Shown here in pieces: positions 16,826-25,741 of a stretch of 61,016 nt of DNA. This stretch comes from Flavobacteriales bacterium UBA6693 (GTDB taxonomy: Bacteria > Bacteroidota > Bacteroidia > Flavobacteriales > Weeksellaceae): NCBI GenBank assembly GCA_002454815.1, contig DKJL01000006.1, forward strand, positions 4,793-65,808. The letters are read 5' to 3'. The notes under the pieces were generated by a model. The model saw nothing but the letters and a program-made list of their open reading frames with translations, had not been told where the DNA came from and made no database searches. Made by a program: the position numbers and the translations under genes. The first letter of the stretch is position 1. Every line of letters begins with the position of its first letter.

Positions 16826-18904
16826 ATGAAATTTAAAAATTGGTTTTTTCTCACTTTTCTTTTTCTTTTTCAGGCGTTTTCGGCGCAGATCAAAGATCCT
16901 GTAAAATTTAAATATAATATTAATGCCCTTACCAACAACGAGTACGAAGCGGTGCTGACCGCTGCTATCGATAAAAACTGGCACATCTACTCCCAGGATT
17001 TGCCGCCCGACTCAGGGATTCCTACCGAGCTGAAACTATCTTCAAAACAGGGAATACAACTTATCGGTAAGGTGCAGGAAATCGGAAAAAAACACGACGA
17101 ATTTTCCGAGGCATTTGGTGCGCAGATTGTTTATTACTCGGATCTGGTTTTATTTAAACAAAAATTTAAATTAAAAAACAATACAAAACCTGCCACCATC
17201 ACGGCAGAGATCACCTACCAAACGTGTGACGACCGGGTTTGTCTGGCGCCCAACACTTTGGAATTTGAACAGAAAGTAACGCCCGCAGCCGTTGCAGGCG
17301 AATCGGTAGTGACCATCGAAGAAGAGGTGGCGGTCTCTGAGCCGACGCAAAATACGGACAGCCTGAGAACCTCAGATTTGCCGGAAGCTGTAATAGCGGG
17401 CCCCGCTGCGACCAAACAGGAAGGCCTGAAAATCGCTTCAATCGATTTTGAGAATCCACAAACCGACTGCGGCGTTGCAGCAGAAAAAAATACGGAAAAT
17501 TTCTGGACATATCTTTTATTAGGCTTCTTCGGTGGACTGATCGCTTTGCTGACGCCCTGCGTTTTCCCGATGATTCCGCTGACGGTGTCGTTTTTCACCA
17601 AGGGGTCGAAAGACAAAGCTAAAGGCAAACGCGATGCGCTGATCTACGGATTCTTCATCCTGATGATCTTCGTGCTTTTAAGTGTTCCATTCCATATTAT
17701 CGACGGAATTGCCGGAAATATTTTTAACCAAATTTCCACCAGTGTCTGGCTGAATATTGCTTTCTTCATCATCTTTTTGTTTTTTGCGGGAAGTTTCTTC
17801 GGCTATTACGACATCACGCTGCCGAGCTCCATTGCCAACAAATCGTCCAAAGCAGAAGATGCGGGCGGCATTATCGGGATTTTCTTTATGGCGCTTACGC
17901 TGGTGATCGTTTCCTTTTCGTGTACCGGCCCAATCCTGGGAAGTTTGCTGGGAAGTGCGGTAACGGGATCATCGAATGTGCCGATGTTGCTGACCTACGC
18001 ACTGGCTGGTTTCGGATTTTCCTGGGCCATCGTCTTCGGATTGCTGGCTTTGTTTCCGCAAGCGCTGCAGAGTTTGCCAAAATCCGGCGGCTGGATGAAT
18101 ACCGTGAAGGTCGTTCTCGGTTTTATTGAATTAGGTTTAGCTTTAAAATTTCTGTCGAAAGCAGATTTGGTGTCGAAAACTTTCTTCCTGAAGCGCGAAC
18201 TGTTTATTGCCATCTGGATCCTTATTGCCATCGGGCTGGTTCTTTATCTCTTTGGAAAAATCAGATTCCCACACGATGATAAAAACGCAAAAATTTCCAT
18301 TACCCGCAAGATTATCGGTGTGCTTGGGATTGGTTTCATTATTTATTTAGTGCAGGGTCTGGTGCCGGCAGAACGTCCGACACTGCAGAATCTGAGTGGA
18401 ATTTTACCTCCGATCAACGTCAGTTATTTACATAAAGAAGGCGACGGGATTTTAGGAATGCATCCTTCGCATGATTATTTCGAAGCGCTGGAAATTGCCA
18501 AAAAAGAGAACAAACCGCTACTTATCGATTTCACCGGTTACGGTTGCGAAAACTGCCGTAAAATGGAAGAATTTGTCTGGAGCGAACCGGATATTCTGCC
18601 GATTTTGCAAAACGAAGTGGTGTTGGCGTCGCTCTATATTGACGATAAGGAAGCGCTGCCGGAAAGCGAGCAAACCTCGGTTGACATGGGTAACGGCCAA
18701 AAGAAAAAGATCAAAACCATCGGCGATAAATGGAGTCTCTTCCAGCAGATTAATTTCAATAATAATTCGCAGCCGCATTATGTGCTGATTTCTCCGGACG
18801 GAAAAGTGATTAACACGCCCGTTTCCGGTTATATGCCGAAAGAAGATTTTAAGAAATTTCTGGAGTGCGGTATTGGCTTTTTCAAAAGTGGACAGGCGAA
18901 ATAA
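16826..18904 (+). CDS. dsbD: Protein-disulfide reductase DsbD, three-domain
   Basis: The 692-residue inner-membrane protein passes electrons from cytoplasmic thioredoxin to periplasmic partners. In order it has a signal peptide, an immunoglobulin-like N-domain (about 20-155) with the CDDRVC cysteine pair (134-139), and a membrane domain with about eight helices (about 228-510). The membrane domain carries the redox cysteines in TPCVFPM (C245) and SFSCTGP (C366). A C-terminal thioredoxin domain has GCENC at about 573-577. All key cysteines are present, so it appears functional. It starts 30 bp after tilS and ends at a good terminator. Confidence 0.95.
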   Translation: MKFKNWFFLTFLFLFQAFSAQIKDPVKFKYNINALTNNEYEAVLTAAIDKNWHIYSQDLPPDSGIPTELKLSSKQGIQLIGKVQEIGKKHDEFSEAFGAQIVYYSDLVLFKQKFKLKNNTKPATITAEITYQTCDDRVCLAPNTLEFEQKVTPAAVAGESVVTIEEEVAVSEPTQNTDSLRTSDLPEAVIAGPAATKQEGLKIASIDFENPQTDCGVAAEKNTENFWTYLLLGFFGGLIALLTPCVFPMIPLTVSFFTKGSKDKAKGKRDALIYGFFILMIFVLLSVPFHIIDGIAGNIFNQISTSVWLNIAFFIIFLFFAGSFFGYYDITLPSSIANKSSKAEDAGGIIGIFFMALTLVIVSFSCTGPILGSLLGSAVTGSSNVPMLLTYALAGFGFSWAIVFGLLALFPQALQSLPKSGGWMNTVKVVLGFIELGLALKFLSKADLVSKTFFLKRELFIAIWILIAIGLVLYLFGKIRFPHDDKNAKISITRKIIGVLGIGFIIYLVQGLVPAERPTLQNLSGILPPINVSYLHKEGDGILGMHPSHDYFEALEIAKKENKPLLIDFTGYGCENCRKMEEFVWSEPDILPILQNEVVLASLYIDDKEALPESEQTSVDMGNGQKKKIKTIGDKWSLFQQINFNNNSQPHYVLISPDGKVINTPVSGYMPKEDFKKFLECGIGFFKSGQAK

Positions 18905-18925
18905 AGCGTTTTTCAGGACAAAAAT

Positions 18926-18952
18926 AACCGGCAGTAATTGTTGGTTTTTTTT
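18926..18952 (+). terminator. Terminator of dsbD
   Basis: An 8 bp stem (two G-T pairs, 5-nt loop) at 18926-18946 is followed by a T run. It lies 21 bp after the dsbD stop. Confidence 0.75.
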
Positions 18953-18970
18953 GATTTAAGCTGAATAAAA

Positions 18971-19699
18971 CTATCTTTTACTTTCATTCCAATAATAACT
19001 GTCGGGGTGGATTCTCTGGCCGAAAATTGCGGTGCCAACCCGTACAATGGTGGCGCCTTCTTCGATGGCAATTTCCAGATCGTCGCTCATTCCCATCGAT
19101 AATTCCTTCATTTCGACATTTTTAATATTTAAAGAAATTGCTTCCTGCCGAATTTGGCTCAGGAGTCGAAAACACTTCCTGACTTTTTCCGTCTCGGCAC
19201 TGAATAAACCGATCGTCATTAATCCTTTTATTTTTAAAGTTTCCAGTTTCGCAACTTGCTGAATAAGTTCGATCGCCTGCGCAGGGTGAACACCAAACTT
19301 ACTTTCCTCATTGGAAGTATTGACCTGAATTAAAACCTGCATAGTTTTGTTTTCAAACAATAATCTCTGGTGAAGTTTCTGCGCCAGATCCAAACGGTCG
19401 AGCGATTGGATGCAGGTGATATTGCACTTTAAAAGGTCTTTAATCTTATTGGTTTGAAGGTGACCGATAAAATGACTTTCGTGCGGGATTGATTTTAAAC
19501 TTTCGAACTTCGCTATCAGTTCCTGAACTTTATTTTCCGCTATTAAAGTCTGTCCGGCTTCGATCGCGATTTTGATTCGATTGGCAGAAACTGTTTTCGT
19601 CGCCAGCAACAGCCGGACTTCAGCCGGATTTCTAGTGCTTTTTACACACGCATCTTCTATCCTTTCAAGAATGATTTTAAGGTTTTCCGGGATCGCCAT
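18971..19699 (-). CDS. YggS-family pyridoxal phosphate homeostasis protein
   Basis: The 242-residue single-domain alanine-racemase-like TIM barrel carries the PLP lysine at K35 in LLLATKTVSANRI. Also present are the GHLQTNKIKDLL motif (about 98-109), NTSNEESKFGV and the C-terminal SMGMSDDLEIAIEEGATIVRVGTAIFG signature, split here across positions 201-228. These proteins bind PLP and balance vitamin B6 and amino-acid pools, with no known catalysis. Its start codon overlaps the stop of the AAA ATPase by one base (TAATG), so the two genes are translationally coupled. Confidence 0.95.
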   Translation of the reverse strand: MAIPENLKIILERIEDACVKSTRNPAEVRLLLATKTVSANRIKIAIEAGQTLIAENKVQELIAKFESLKSIPHESHFIGHLQTNKIKDLLKCNITCIQSLDRLDLAQKLHQRLLFENKTMQVLIQVNTSNEESKFGVHPAQAIELIQQVAKLETLKIKGLMTIGLFSAETEKVRKCFRLLSQIRQEAISLNIKNVEMKELSMGMSDDLEIAIEEGATIVRVGTAIFGQRIHPDSYYWNESKR

Positions 19700-20445
19700 T
19701 ATTCTGCTGATTTTTCCACTTGTTCTGTTTCTCCCGTTTGATCTGACTGTTCAAACTGTTCAATGAGCGCCAATTTCACTTTGGTAAAGGCGTAATCTTT
19801 GGCCTCGGCAAAAGAAATATGATATTGTCTTTCGAAGCTTTGCACCTCCGGGGGAAACGCAAGCAGAATTTTATCATAGTAGGCATCCAGAACTTCCGGA
19901 GTGGGCATTTCGAAATTAATGCGCAGCTGAAAACGCCGCATCAGCGCGCGGTCGATAATGTCGGCATGGTTGGTCGCAGCGATAAGCAAAGCGTTCGGCG
20001 GATAATAATCGATGAGCTGAATGATGGTGTTGACCAATCTTCGCATCTCGCCCACGTCTTTATCGTCGTTTCCTCTTTCCTTTCCGATCTGGTCAAATTC
20101 ATCCAAAAACAGAACGGCTTTATCGCGTGCTGCTTTATCGAAAACCTGCTTGATGTTTTGTGAAGTTTCGCCAATTCGGGAATTGACGATGTTGCTTAAA
20201 TTCAGAATTAAGATCGGCTTTCCTAATGAGTTCGCAATAGCTTTTGCTGTTGTCGTTTTTCCGCAGCCAGAATGTCCCTCCAAAAGTATTTTGTTATTGA
20301 CCGGCAAGCCGTACTGGGCAAGTTGGTCCACATATTTGTATTCTTTGATGAGTTGCTGAATGTTTTGCTGGTTATATTTATTCAGGAAAACATCTTCCAG
20401 AGCAACCTGTTCTTTATCGTTGATGATAAGGTCGAAAATATTCAT
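19699..20445 (-). CDS. AAA-type ATPase
   Basis: The 248-residue protein has Walker A GHSGCGKT (57-64) and Walker B VLFLDE (111-116) followed by FDQIGKER. Sensor 1 is AATNHADIID (about 156-165), and an arginine-finger region LMRRFQLRINFE follows. The N-terminal 35 residues contain no extra domain. It is a stand-alone AAA module of the FtsH/Cdc48-like or toxin-antitoxin-associated type, and I cannot name its partner. It is coupled by a one-base overlap to the YggS-type gene downstream. A TAAATTTG box at 20463-20470 is the likely -7 element. Confidence 0.9.
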   Translation of the reverse strand: MNIFDLIINDKEQVALEDVFLNKYNQQNIQQLIKEYKYVDQLAQYGLPVNNKILLEGHSGCGKTTTAKAIANSLGKPILILNLSNIVNSRIGETSQNIKQVFDKAARDKAVLFLDEFDQIGKERGNDDKDVGEMRRLVNTIIQLIDYYPPNALLIAATNHADIIDRALMRRFQLRINFEMPTPEVLDAYYDKILLAFPPEVQSFERQYHISFAEAKDYAFTKVKLALIEQFEQSDQTGETEQVEKSAE

Positions 20446-20462
20446 AACGCGGTATATGGCTG

Positions 20463-20470
20463 CAAATTTA
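20463..20470 (-). promoter_or_regulatory. Possible -7 box of the AAA ATPase/YggS operon
   Basis: TAAATTTG on the minus strand, 17 bp before the ATG. No matching -33 at the usual distance. Confidence 0.35.
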
Positions 20471-20514
20471 GTGAGAAATTAGCAAGCCCGGGCTTACAGA
20501 ATTTCCTAGAACAT

Positions 20515-20545
20515 AAATAACCAGCGCGTTGCTGGTTATTATTTA
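20515..20545 (-). terminator. Terminator-like hairpin
   Basis: A stem of about 10 bp (AATAACCAGC/GCTGGTTATT around 20515-20541) lies between the small lipoprotein gene (stop at 20684) and the AAA operon. No long T-run follows, so strength is uncertain. Confidence 0.5.
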
Positions 20546-20560
20546 TTAAAACAAACGGAC

Positions 20561-20660
20561 TGCACTTCCAGCCCGGATTGAACGGCATGTTCGAGCTCTT
20601 CCGCGCGGCGGCAGGCCGCCGCGCGGAAAGCGAGTAGTGAAAGCCGGCACCACAATACGG
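20561..20660. repeat. GC-rich palindromic repeat element 1
   Basis: The core is a 14 bp perfect inverted repeat with a two-base spacer (20599-20628). It is flanked by GCCCGGATTGAACGGCAT on the left and AGTAGTGAAAGCCGGCA on the right. These flanks match those of element 2 near ssrA, while the central stem differs. It looks like a dispersed repeat rather than a gene or simple terminator. Confidence 0.65.
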
Positions 20661-20683
20661 AAAAAACGCGTAACTTCTTGCTC

Positions 20684-21193
20684 CTAATTATTCGTAATCG
20701 GCATACTGTTGAAGCCCACAGAAGTTTTCACCGAGATGTCGGACGTGGGCGATTGCTTCAGAACATAGACCAATCTTTGCTGCACGGACCCGGATTTCAT
20801 CATATTATCTAAAGTCTGAGAAGTGTTAACATCCAACGCGAGGGTGTTTCCGACATTATCGGGAATATCGTCGCGCGAAGCCACCAGAATTTCGTTACTT
20901 CCATTGTTAGAAAGATAAACTTTAACCGATTTAAACAGGCCAACGCTGGTGTTGGACGGCACGGAAAGCGTGGCGTTGGTGACCCGGATGTCTTTCACAT
21001 TTGCACCGGAACCGGTGAGCTGATTAATGCTTTGCGAAGGAGAAACCGCTGCAAGCGTGGTGTTCGCCGGCGATCCCGCAGTAACCAAAACCGTGGCGCT
21101 ATAAGGAAAAGTATTCTGCAAAATGGAAGATACCGTAGAACAGCTGGCTACAGTGGCGGTGGCAACTACGGCTGCCAGGAAAACATTTTTCAT
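20684..21193 (-). CDS. Small hypothetical lipoprotein
   Basis: The 169-residue protein has an N-terminal signal (AAVVATATVASC, Cys at residue 18). A Ser/Thr/Asn-rich, beta-type body with repeated VxxTxAT-like strands follows, and no catalytic motif. I do not recognise the family; it resembles short surface or periplasmic lipoproteins common in Chryseobacterium, and its function is unknown. It is monocistronic, with terminator-like hairpins after it and 86 bp upstream before the divergent ferritin-like gene's leader. Confidence 0.75.
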   Translation of the reverse strand: MKNVFLAAVVATATVASCSTVSSILQNTFPYSATVLVTAGSPANTTLAAVSPSQSINQLTGSGANVKDIRVTNATLSVPSNTSVGLFKSVKVYLSNNGSNEILVASRDDIPDNVGNTLALDVNTSQTLDNMMKSGSVQQRLVYVLKQSPTSDISVKTSVGFNSMPITNN

Positions 21194-21330
21194 AATCGTT
21201 GTTTTTAAATTACAGTCGGATATCCAGAAATTATACCAAGAAGTCAGTTTAACATAATCTTAACGATTGAAAGCACAGCTTGGACGGAATATTGCAAGAT
21301 CAGGTTTCACGAACATTAAATAACAGAATT

Positions 21331-21843
21331 ATGACTGACGAAAAAATGAAAAACTCCGATTTTTACAAATTTTTTGTAGAAGAATTAAAAGACCTTTATT
21401 GGGCAGAAAACGCGTTGCTGAAAGATTTACCAAAAATGGAATCTGCGGCGACGAGTAAAGAATTGGCGGAAAGCTTTTCCAAACATGCAGAAGAAACCCG
21501 GCAGCACATCAATCGTTTAGAAAAAATATTTGAGCATCTGGGCGAAAAAGCGGAAGGTGTAAAGTGTGAAGCGATGGAGGGAATTCTGAAAGAAGGAAAA
21601 TCCATAATCGAAGACACCACGAAAGATACGATGACGCGCGATGCCGGCTTGGTGCTGGCCGCGCAAAAAGTAGAACACTATGAAATTGCCACCTACGGCA
21701 CACTGAAAGTTTTCGCTGCACACATGGGCCAAAAAGAAGTAGAAATGTTGCTGGCAGAAACGCTGGATAACGAGAAGGCGACCAACGGAACCTTAACAGG
21801 ACTCGCGGAACGCTTCATCAACAAACAGGCGGTTTCCGAATAA
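21331..21843 (+). CDS. YciE/YciF-type ferritin-like protein (DUF892)
   Basis: The 170-residue four-helix-bundle protein begins MTDEKMKNSDF at 21331; the longer TTG frame from 21280 adds 17 non-conserved residues and is less likely. FVEELKDLYWAENALLKDLPKM (helix 1), SFSKHAEETRQHINRLEKIF (helix 2), the AAQKVEHYEIATYGTLKVFA helix and a final ETLDNEKATNGTLTGLAE helix supply the Glu/His metal ligands of the family. The family is linked to stress responses, but its reaction is undetermined. It stands alone with a strong terminator. Confidence 0.93.
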   Translation: MTDEKMKNSDFYKFFVEELKDLYWAENALLKDLPKMESAATSKELAESFSKHAEETRQHINRLEKIFEHLGEKAEGVKCEAMEGILKEGKSIIEDTTKDTMTRDAGLVLAAQKVEHYEIATYGTLKVFAAHMGQKEVEMLLAETLDNEKATNGTLTGLAERFINKQAVSE

Positions 21844-21863
21844 AAACGAAACCAACAGTACAG

Positions 21864-21893
21864 AAAATCCGCTCTTTTTCCGAGCGGATTTTT
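21864..21893 (+). terminator. Terminator between the ferritin-like gene and the convergent lipoprotein gene
   Basis: An 11 bp perfect stem with 7-nt loop (21864-21892) and flanking A/T runs on both sides. It can serve both convergent genes. Confidence 0.88.
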
Positions 21894-21894
21894 G

Positions 21895-22431
21895 TTATTT
21901 TAGATCAACTTTAAATTTTCCCGTGGACACCCCGGACGCCATATTGCTTCGTCCGATGATGAGCAGGATCTCTCCGGCCTCCGAAGTTTCCGCCGAGAAC
22001 GTGCGCCCGAATGGCCCATCATAAGATCCATCTGCTTTTTTGATTTGGTTAAAACGGATGTTCATTTCTTTTTCTTCAGGATAGATGGTTCCTGAGATAT
22101 TCTTATTTGAATAATTTTTGATTTTTATGACATATTCGTCTCCTTCCGCGCTCAGTTCGTCCGATAAAGTCAGTGGCAGCATATCACCGTTGATGGTACG
22201 AACAATTTTTCCGTCTTCTACCACCCGGAAACTTTTATTGGGTTCGGCGGCCGGTTGCGCAATGTCCGATTCTGAAATAAATCCGTCTTTTACAGAATCC
22301 GCACCGTCGAGAACAACAGGATAATCCGGCGCGGTAACGGTAGTATCTGTATTTTCCGTAGTTTGAATGTTGGCCTCTTTTTTGGAACAGGCTATTAAGA
22401 GCAAAGGCAGGACAAAAAGTATTTTTTTCAT
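21895..22431 (-). CDS. Hypothetical lipoprotein
   Basis: The 178-residue protein has a lipoprotein signal (LPLLLIAC, Cys at residue 15) and an Asp/Thr-rich linker up to about residue 60. A beta-rich domain (about 68-178) follows, with VVEDGKIVRTINGDMLP and a C-terminal GKFKVDLK strand. No known domain was recognised, so the function is unknown. It is convergent with the ferritin-like gene. Confidence 0.75.
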   Translation of the reverse strand: MKKILFVLPLLLIACSKKEANIQTTENTDTTVTAPDYPVVLDGADSVKDGFISESDIAQPAAEPNKSFRVVEDGKIVRTINGDMLPLTLSDELSAEGDEYVIKIKNYSNKNISGTIYPEEKEMNIRFNQIKKADGSYDGPFGRTFSAETSEAGEILLIIGRSNMASGVSTGKFKVDLK

Positions 22432-22541
22432 TATTTAAATTTATCTGTTTTAAGTTATCAGAAACTGTTCCAAGCAGATAATCTGGAGTTAAGCACTAAA
22501 TGTATTGGGAAAAATCTTCTAAAATCCTTCGCCAAATACCT

Positions 22542-22549
22542 TATCTTTG
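22542..22549 (+). promoter_or_regulatory. Probable -7 box of the PspC/GNAT pair
   Basis: TATCTTTG, a perfect TAnnTTTG, lies 23 bp before the ATG at 22573. No clear -33 TTG. Confidence 0.45.
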
Positions 22550-22572
22550 ATCCGTATGAGATACTTAAAAAT

Positions 22573-22794
22573 ATGCTAAGCAACATCCGGCATTCCATCG
22601 AACAACAGTGGTTCGGCGTCCTCACCAGAATGGGCGCAAAACTGGGCATTCCCGTTTCCAAACTGCGGGTGTTTTTTATCTACTCCACCTTTGCTACCGC
22701 AGGCGTGTTTTTTCTGATTTACCTCGGTCTGGCTTTTACGCTCTGGATCAAAGATATGTTTATCACGCGGCGTCCCGGCGTCTTCGATCTTTAA
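22573..22794 (+). CDS. PspC-domain-like small membrane protein
   Basis: The 73-residue protein has an N-terminal amphipathic segment (about 1-32) with GVLTRMGAKLGIPVSKLR. This matches the start of PspC domains, in which residues after a short helix lead into a transmembrane span (about 33-58). The tail is basic. PspC-type proteins sense or stabilise the envelope; a regulator role is inferred, not shown. It ends 16 bp before the GNAT gene and is probably co-transcribed. Confidence 0.85.
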   Translation: MLSNIRHSIEQQWFGVLTRMGAKLGIPVSKLRVFFIYSTFATAGVFFLIYLGLAFTLWIKDMFITRRPGVFDL

Positions 22795-22810
22795 TACTAA
22801 TACTTCTACC

Positions 22811-23341
22811 ATGAACATTACTTCTACTTTAGAATATTTAGAAATAAACCAGCACGATGATTTTCGGTCCGGTAAAATTTATACTACCTACTGCACCACT
22901 TTTCCCGCTGACGAGCGGCGCTGCGAAAAGCAGTTTCGCGCTTTATTTGGAAATCCGTGTGTGAAGATTTTTTCTGTGCTCGATGCTCTACAGGAAATCG
23001 GCTACCTCATCTGCTGGGAACTGACGGAATGTGTTTTCGTCGAGCATTTTGAGATCTTCTCCGAATTCCGCAGCAAAAAATATGGCTCTCAAATTATAGC
23101 CGATTTATTCCGTGATTATTCGCGGATCGTGCTGGAAGCAGAACCGGCAGAACTCAGTACAGACGCGCAGCGCCGCATTGATTTCTATGAAAGGAACGGC
23201 TTCTCCGTCATCGACAAGCACTATGTGCAGCCGCCCTATGAAGCAGAAAAAAACGCACTCCATCTTTGGTTATTGGCCAACTGGCAGCCCGAAGATACGG
23301 AGGCCTTGAAAGAAGAAATCTATGATGTAGTATATTCCTAA
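22811..23341 (+). CDS. GNAT-family N-acetyltransferase
   Basis: The 176-residue protein has the GNAT fold: a beta strand with IGYLICWEL (about 62-70), the EHFEIFSEFRSKKYGSQIIADL acetyl-CoA pyrophosphate loop region (about 76-100; FRSKKYGS equals the Q/RxxGxG/A position), VLEAEP (about 112-117) and FYERNGFSVIDKHYVQPPY (about 130-149). The substrate is unknown. It follows the PspC-like gene closely. The convergent cupin-fusion gene ends 13 bp after its stop. Confidence 0.9.
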   Translation: MNITSTLEYLEINQHDDFRSGKIYTTYCTTFPADERRCEKQFRALFGNPCVKIFSVLDALQEIGYLICWELTECVFVEHFEIFSEFRSKKYGSQIIADLFRDYSRIVLEAEPAELSTDAQRRIDFYERNGFSVIDKHYVQPPYEAEKNALHLWLLANWQPEDTEALKEEIYDVVYS

Positions 23342-23354
23342 CGCCAGAAACTCA

Positions 23355-24101
23355 CTACGATTTTGGTTCCATCGAAAGTGTGAGGACAAAGAAACTGTCC
23401 TCGAGCGCTTTCACGCTATGAATGATATTCTTGTGCAAAGCGATCATCCGTCCTTCTTCCAAAGTGCAATGGTCTTCCGCTGTCATAAAATCAATTGTAC
23501 CTTTTATCACCTGCACGCTGATCACGCCGTTGGCCTTGTGCGGTTTCAGTTCAGCATTTTCATGCAGCCCTAAAAGCACGATTCTCATGGTATCCGATTT
23601 AAAAAGCGTCACAGAATTGCGGTCGCTGTTTTGCCAGGCATCTTCGTGCTGAAGCTGCTCTATGGATTCTTTTAAATTCATGCGCACAAGCGGCGCATCC
23701 AGTACCCGATTTCCTTCGGGGCGCTGCGGTGTTGCGTCATTGGCGGTGACGGTTTTTGGTTCGGCTGCTTTTTTTGTGTGAGTTTCCAGAACTTCCACCA
23801 GCCGGTTGGTGGCTTCATCTGCGGAGATGCCGTACCCATTTACCAGCGTCCCGCGCAGGTCGTACTTCGAGGAAGAAATGGCATAAACAACAGACTCGTC
23901 ATCCGGATTGGAGTCGCCCTCGAAACGGTACACTTTATCAATCCGGAAATCATCCGGCGACATCGTGACGTTGGTCTGATGGCAAACCAAACATTCTTCT
24001 TTCATATTAAAATCGTGCGCGTAGCCCAATTGTTTCAGGCCATTGATGGTTTCGGAAAGCGTTCCGAAGCTTTCACTCAATTCTTGTGGATCAATCTTCA
24101 T
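23355..24101 (-). CDS. Two-domain protein: small CLVCH domain fused to cupin
   Basis: The 248-residue protein has two parts. Residues 1-105 match the short stand-alone proteins of Bacteroidota often labelled phosphoribosylpyrophosphate synthetase, a label I do not trust. They carry CLVCH (37-41) and DKVYRFEGDSNPDDESVVYA (55-74). After a variable linker (106-135), residues 136-248 form a cupin barrel with the motif VLLGLHENAELKPHKANG (about 175-192) and a second motif around IKGTIDFMTAE. The cupin keeps few metal ligands (a single H188 and a later H226), so metal binding is doubtful. It lies 21 bp after the SIMPL gene. The fused arrangement is unusual. Confidence 0.8.
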   Translation of the reverse strand: MKIDPQELSESFGTLSETINGLKQLGYAHDFNMKEECLVCHQTNVTMSPDDFRIDKVYRFEGDSNPDDESVVYAISSSKYDLRGTLVNGYGISADEATNRLVEVLETHTKKAAEPKTVTANDATPQRPEGNRVLDAPLVRMNLKESIEQLQHEDAWQNSDRNSVTLFKSDTMRIVLLGLHENAELKPHKANGVISVQVIKGTIDFMTAEDHCTLEEGRMIALHKNIIHSVKALEDSFFVLTLSMEPKS

Positions 24102-24122
24102 AATTCGGTCTTTTGCTGGTAT

Positions 24123-24854
24123 TTAATCTACTTGATATTCCAGTTTAATGGTAATACTGGCTTCTTTGTCCTTCGATGATGTATTAAAAGTGCCACCGTA
24201 AGAAAATTCTTCCGTGGAATTTGGAGCAGTGATCTGCGTAATTCCCATGGTTGCTTTTTTTAAATTGCCGAGTTTTGAGCCGGCATTTTCCGCAATTTTT
24301 TCAGCTCTCTGCTTCGCATCTTTTGTTGCGTCGGCAATCATTTGATGTTTTACATCGGCGAGTTTAGTGTAGAAATAATTGGGCGGTGAAGAAGTGAACT
24401 CAATTCCAAGGTTGATGATTTCCGTAATATTCCGCGAAAGATTTTCAACCTTCGCCACCTCCTTACTGTCGATGGAAACCGTCTGCGAAAGCTGATAGCC
24501 CGCAAATGTCTGTGTACTTCCCCCATTGCCATCGCTGCCATAATTAAACTGTTTCTGAATATCCACCGCTGAGAATACCATCTGATTCTTGGGAATTCCT
24601 TTCGAGATCAAATAATTCTCGATGACTTTTTTGTCGTTGGCCAGTTCGTCGTAGGCAGATTTTAATTCAAAGCTGTTGCGGGAGAAATTTCCGCTCCAGG
24701 CAATGAGGTCCGAGGTAAATTTTTTGGTACCTAAACCAGTAACAGAAATAGTATTGTCAGCTTTATTTCTATTCTTAATTGCGCTGCCTAAAAAGGCAAC
24801 TCCGATGATAAAAGCGGCCGAGGCGATGGCGATGGCGATGATGTTTCTGTTCAT
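24123..24854 (-). CDS. SIMPL-domain periplasmic protein (DUF541)
   Basis: The 243-residue protein has a non-cleaved or signal-like N-terminal membrane helix (about 3-22) and a SIMPL domain (about 30-240). SIMPL features seen are ISVTGLGTKKF at the start, KVIENYLISKGIPKNQM in the middle, and AKQRAEKIAENAGSKLGNLKKA toward the end. The family is periplasmic or surface-associated with unclear function. The ATG at 24854 (MNRN) gives the cleanest signal; 24860 and 24872 are alternatives. It is followed after 21 bp by the cupin fusion gene. Confidence 0.9.
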   Translation of the reverse strand: MNRNIIAIAIASAAFIIGVAFLGSAIKNRNKADNTISVTGLGTKKFTSDLIAWSGNFSRNSFELKSAYDELANDKKVIENYLISKGIPKNQMVFSAVDIQKQFNYGSDGNGGSTQTFAGYQLSQTVSIDSKEVAKVENLSRNITEIINLGIEFTSSPPNYFYTKLADVKHQMIADATKDAKQRAEKIAENAGSKLGNLKKATMGITQITAPNSTEEFSYGGTFNTSSKDKEASITIKLEYQVD

Positions 24855-24964
24855 TTGCATTTTTTTTAACAACTCTTCTGTATAGTGCGAGTATGCACCA
24901 ATATTCGTTCCAAGGCTTGGGCTGAACTATTGAGTGTCGCTATCGCGCAGTTCTTTTTCCTGCT

Positions 24965-25741
24965 TTATCGTAAAAATCTAATCCACTTTTTTTTTCGTGG
25001 AGGATCGTTGGGTAAATTTTTTCGGTAAGAATCTAATTTCTTGTAGCTTTCTGTAATAAATCGGGAAAGATCTGCGCTTGTAGGATTTCCGGTAAACAGA
25101 GCGGATTTCCGGTCGAAATTCCGGAAGATATAAAAAATAAAAGGCTGAATTTCCGTTACATTTAATTTTAAGTCTGAAACAAAAAATTCCTCACCTAATT
25201 CTTTAGTTATAAATTTCATGAAGTCAATGTCGTCCCACTGGCTTTTAACGCCACCCACGCTGATCCCCGGCCCAACAGGCTGAACGAATTCACCAGCCTT
25301 GGGAGCGAGCACTTCCCGTGTGGATTTTGCTTTAATATAAGTGGCTGTTTCAGCTTTCAACTTGGCAACGGGTTTTGTATCGCCGTAATTCCTGACATCA
25401 CTTTCAAGGTTGCCTGTCGGCTGACGAATAATTTTCACCTCTTCTATTTCTTCAGTATTTCTGTTTAAAATGACCGCCAGACTGGTGGTAAAGCCAGATT
25501 GCTTTATTATTTTAGATCTTCTTTAAAATCCCTGACGAACGAACCGAAGTTCTTCGTTCTGCGCAGCGACGATGGTAAATTCGCCATTGAGATTTGTGTT
25601 TACCTTTTCCTGCGTTTTTGCATTAAAAACTAAAGTAGCCGGCAGGGGATTATTATCTTCATCCAGAATTATCCCCGAAACCTTCTGTGCGGAACCCAAA
25701 AAAGGAACATACAGCAGAAACAAAAGGAAAAAACGACGCAT
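24965..25741 (-). pseudogene. Carboxypeptidase-regulatory-like protein, broken by in-frame TAA
   Basis: Two frames, 25741-25523 (72 codons) and 25438-24965 (157 codons), are in the same reading frame, separated by TAA at 25523-25525. Translating through the stop gives an ungapped 42-position alignment with the intact paralogue at 25741-26538 (from RQGF*RRSKI to IIRQPTG against RSGYDRVTKP to IAPQLTG). The stop replaces the residue after GF/GY, usually an acidic residue or Tyr. The N-terminal part has a signal peptide (LLYVPFLGSAQ) and a carboxypeptidase-regulatory beta domain; the C-terminal part has no known domain. The downstream frame can start only at GTG (25438) and would lack a signal, so loss of function is likely. 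Its ATG overlaps the paralogue stop by one base. Confidence 0.8.
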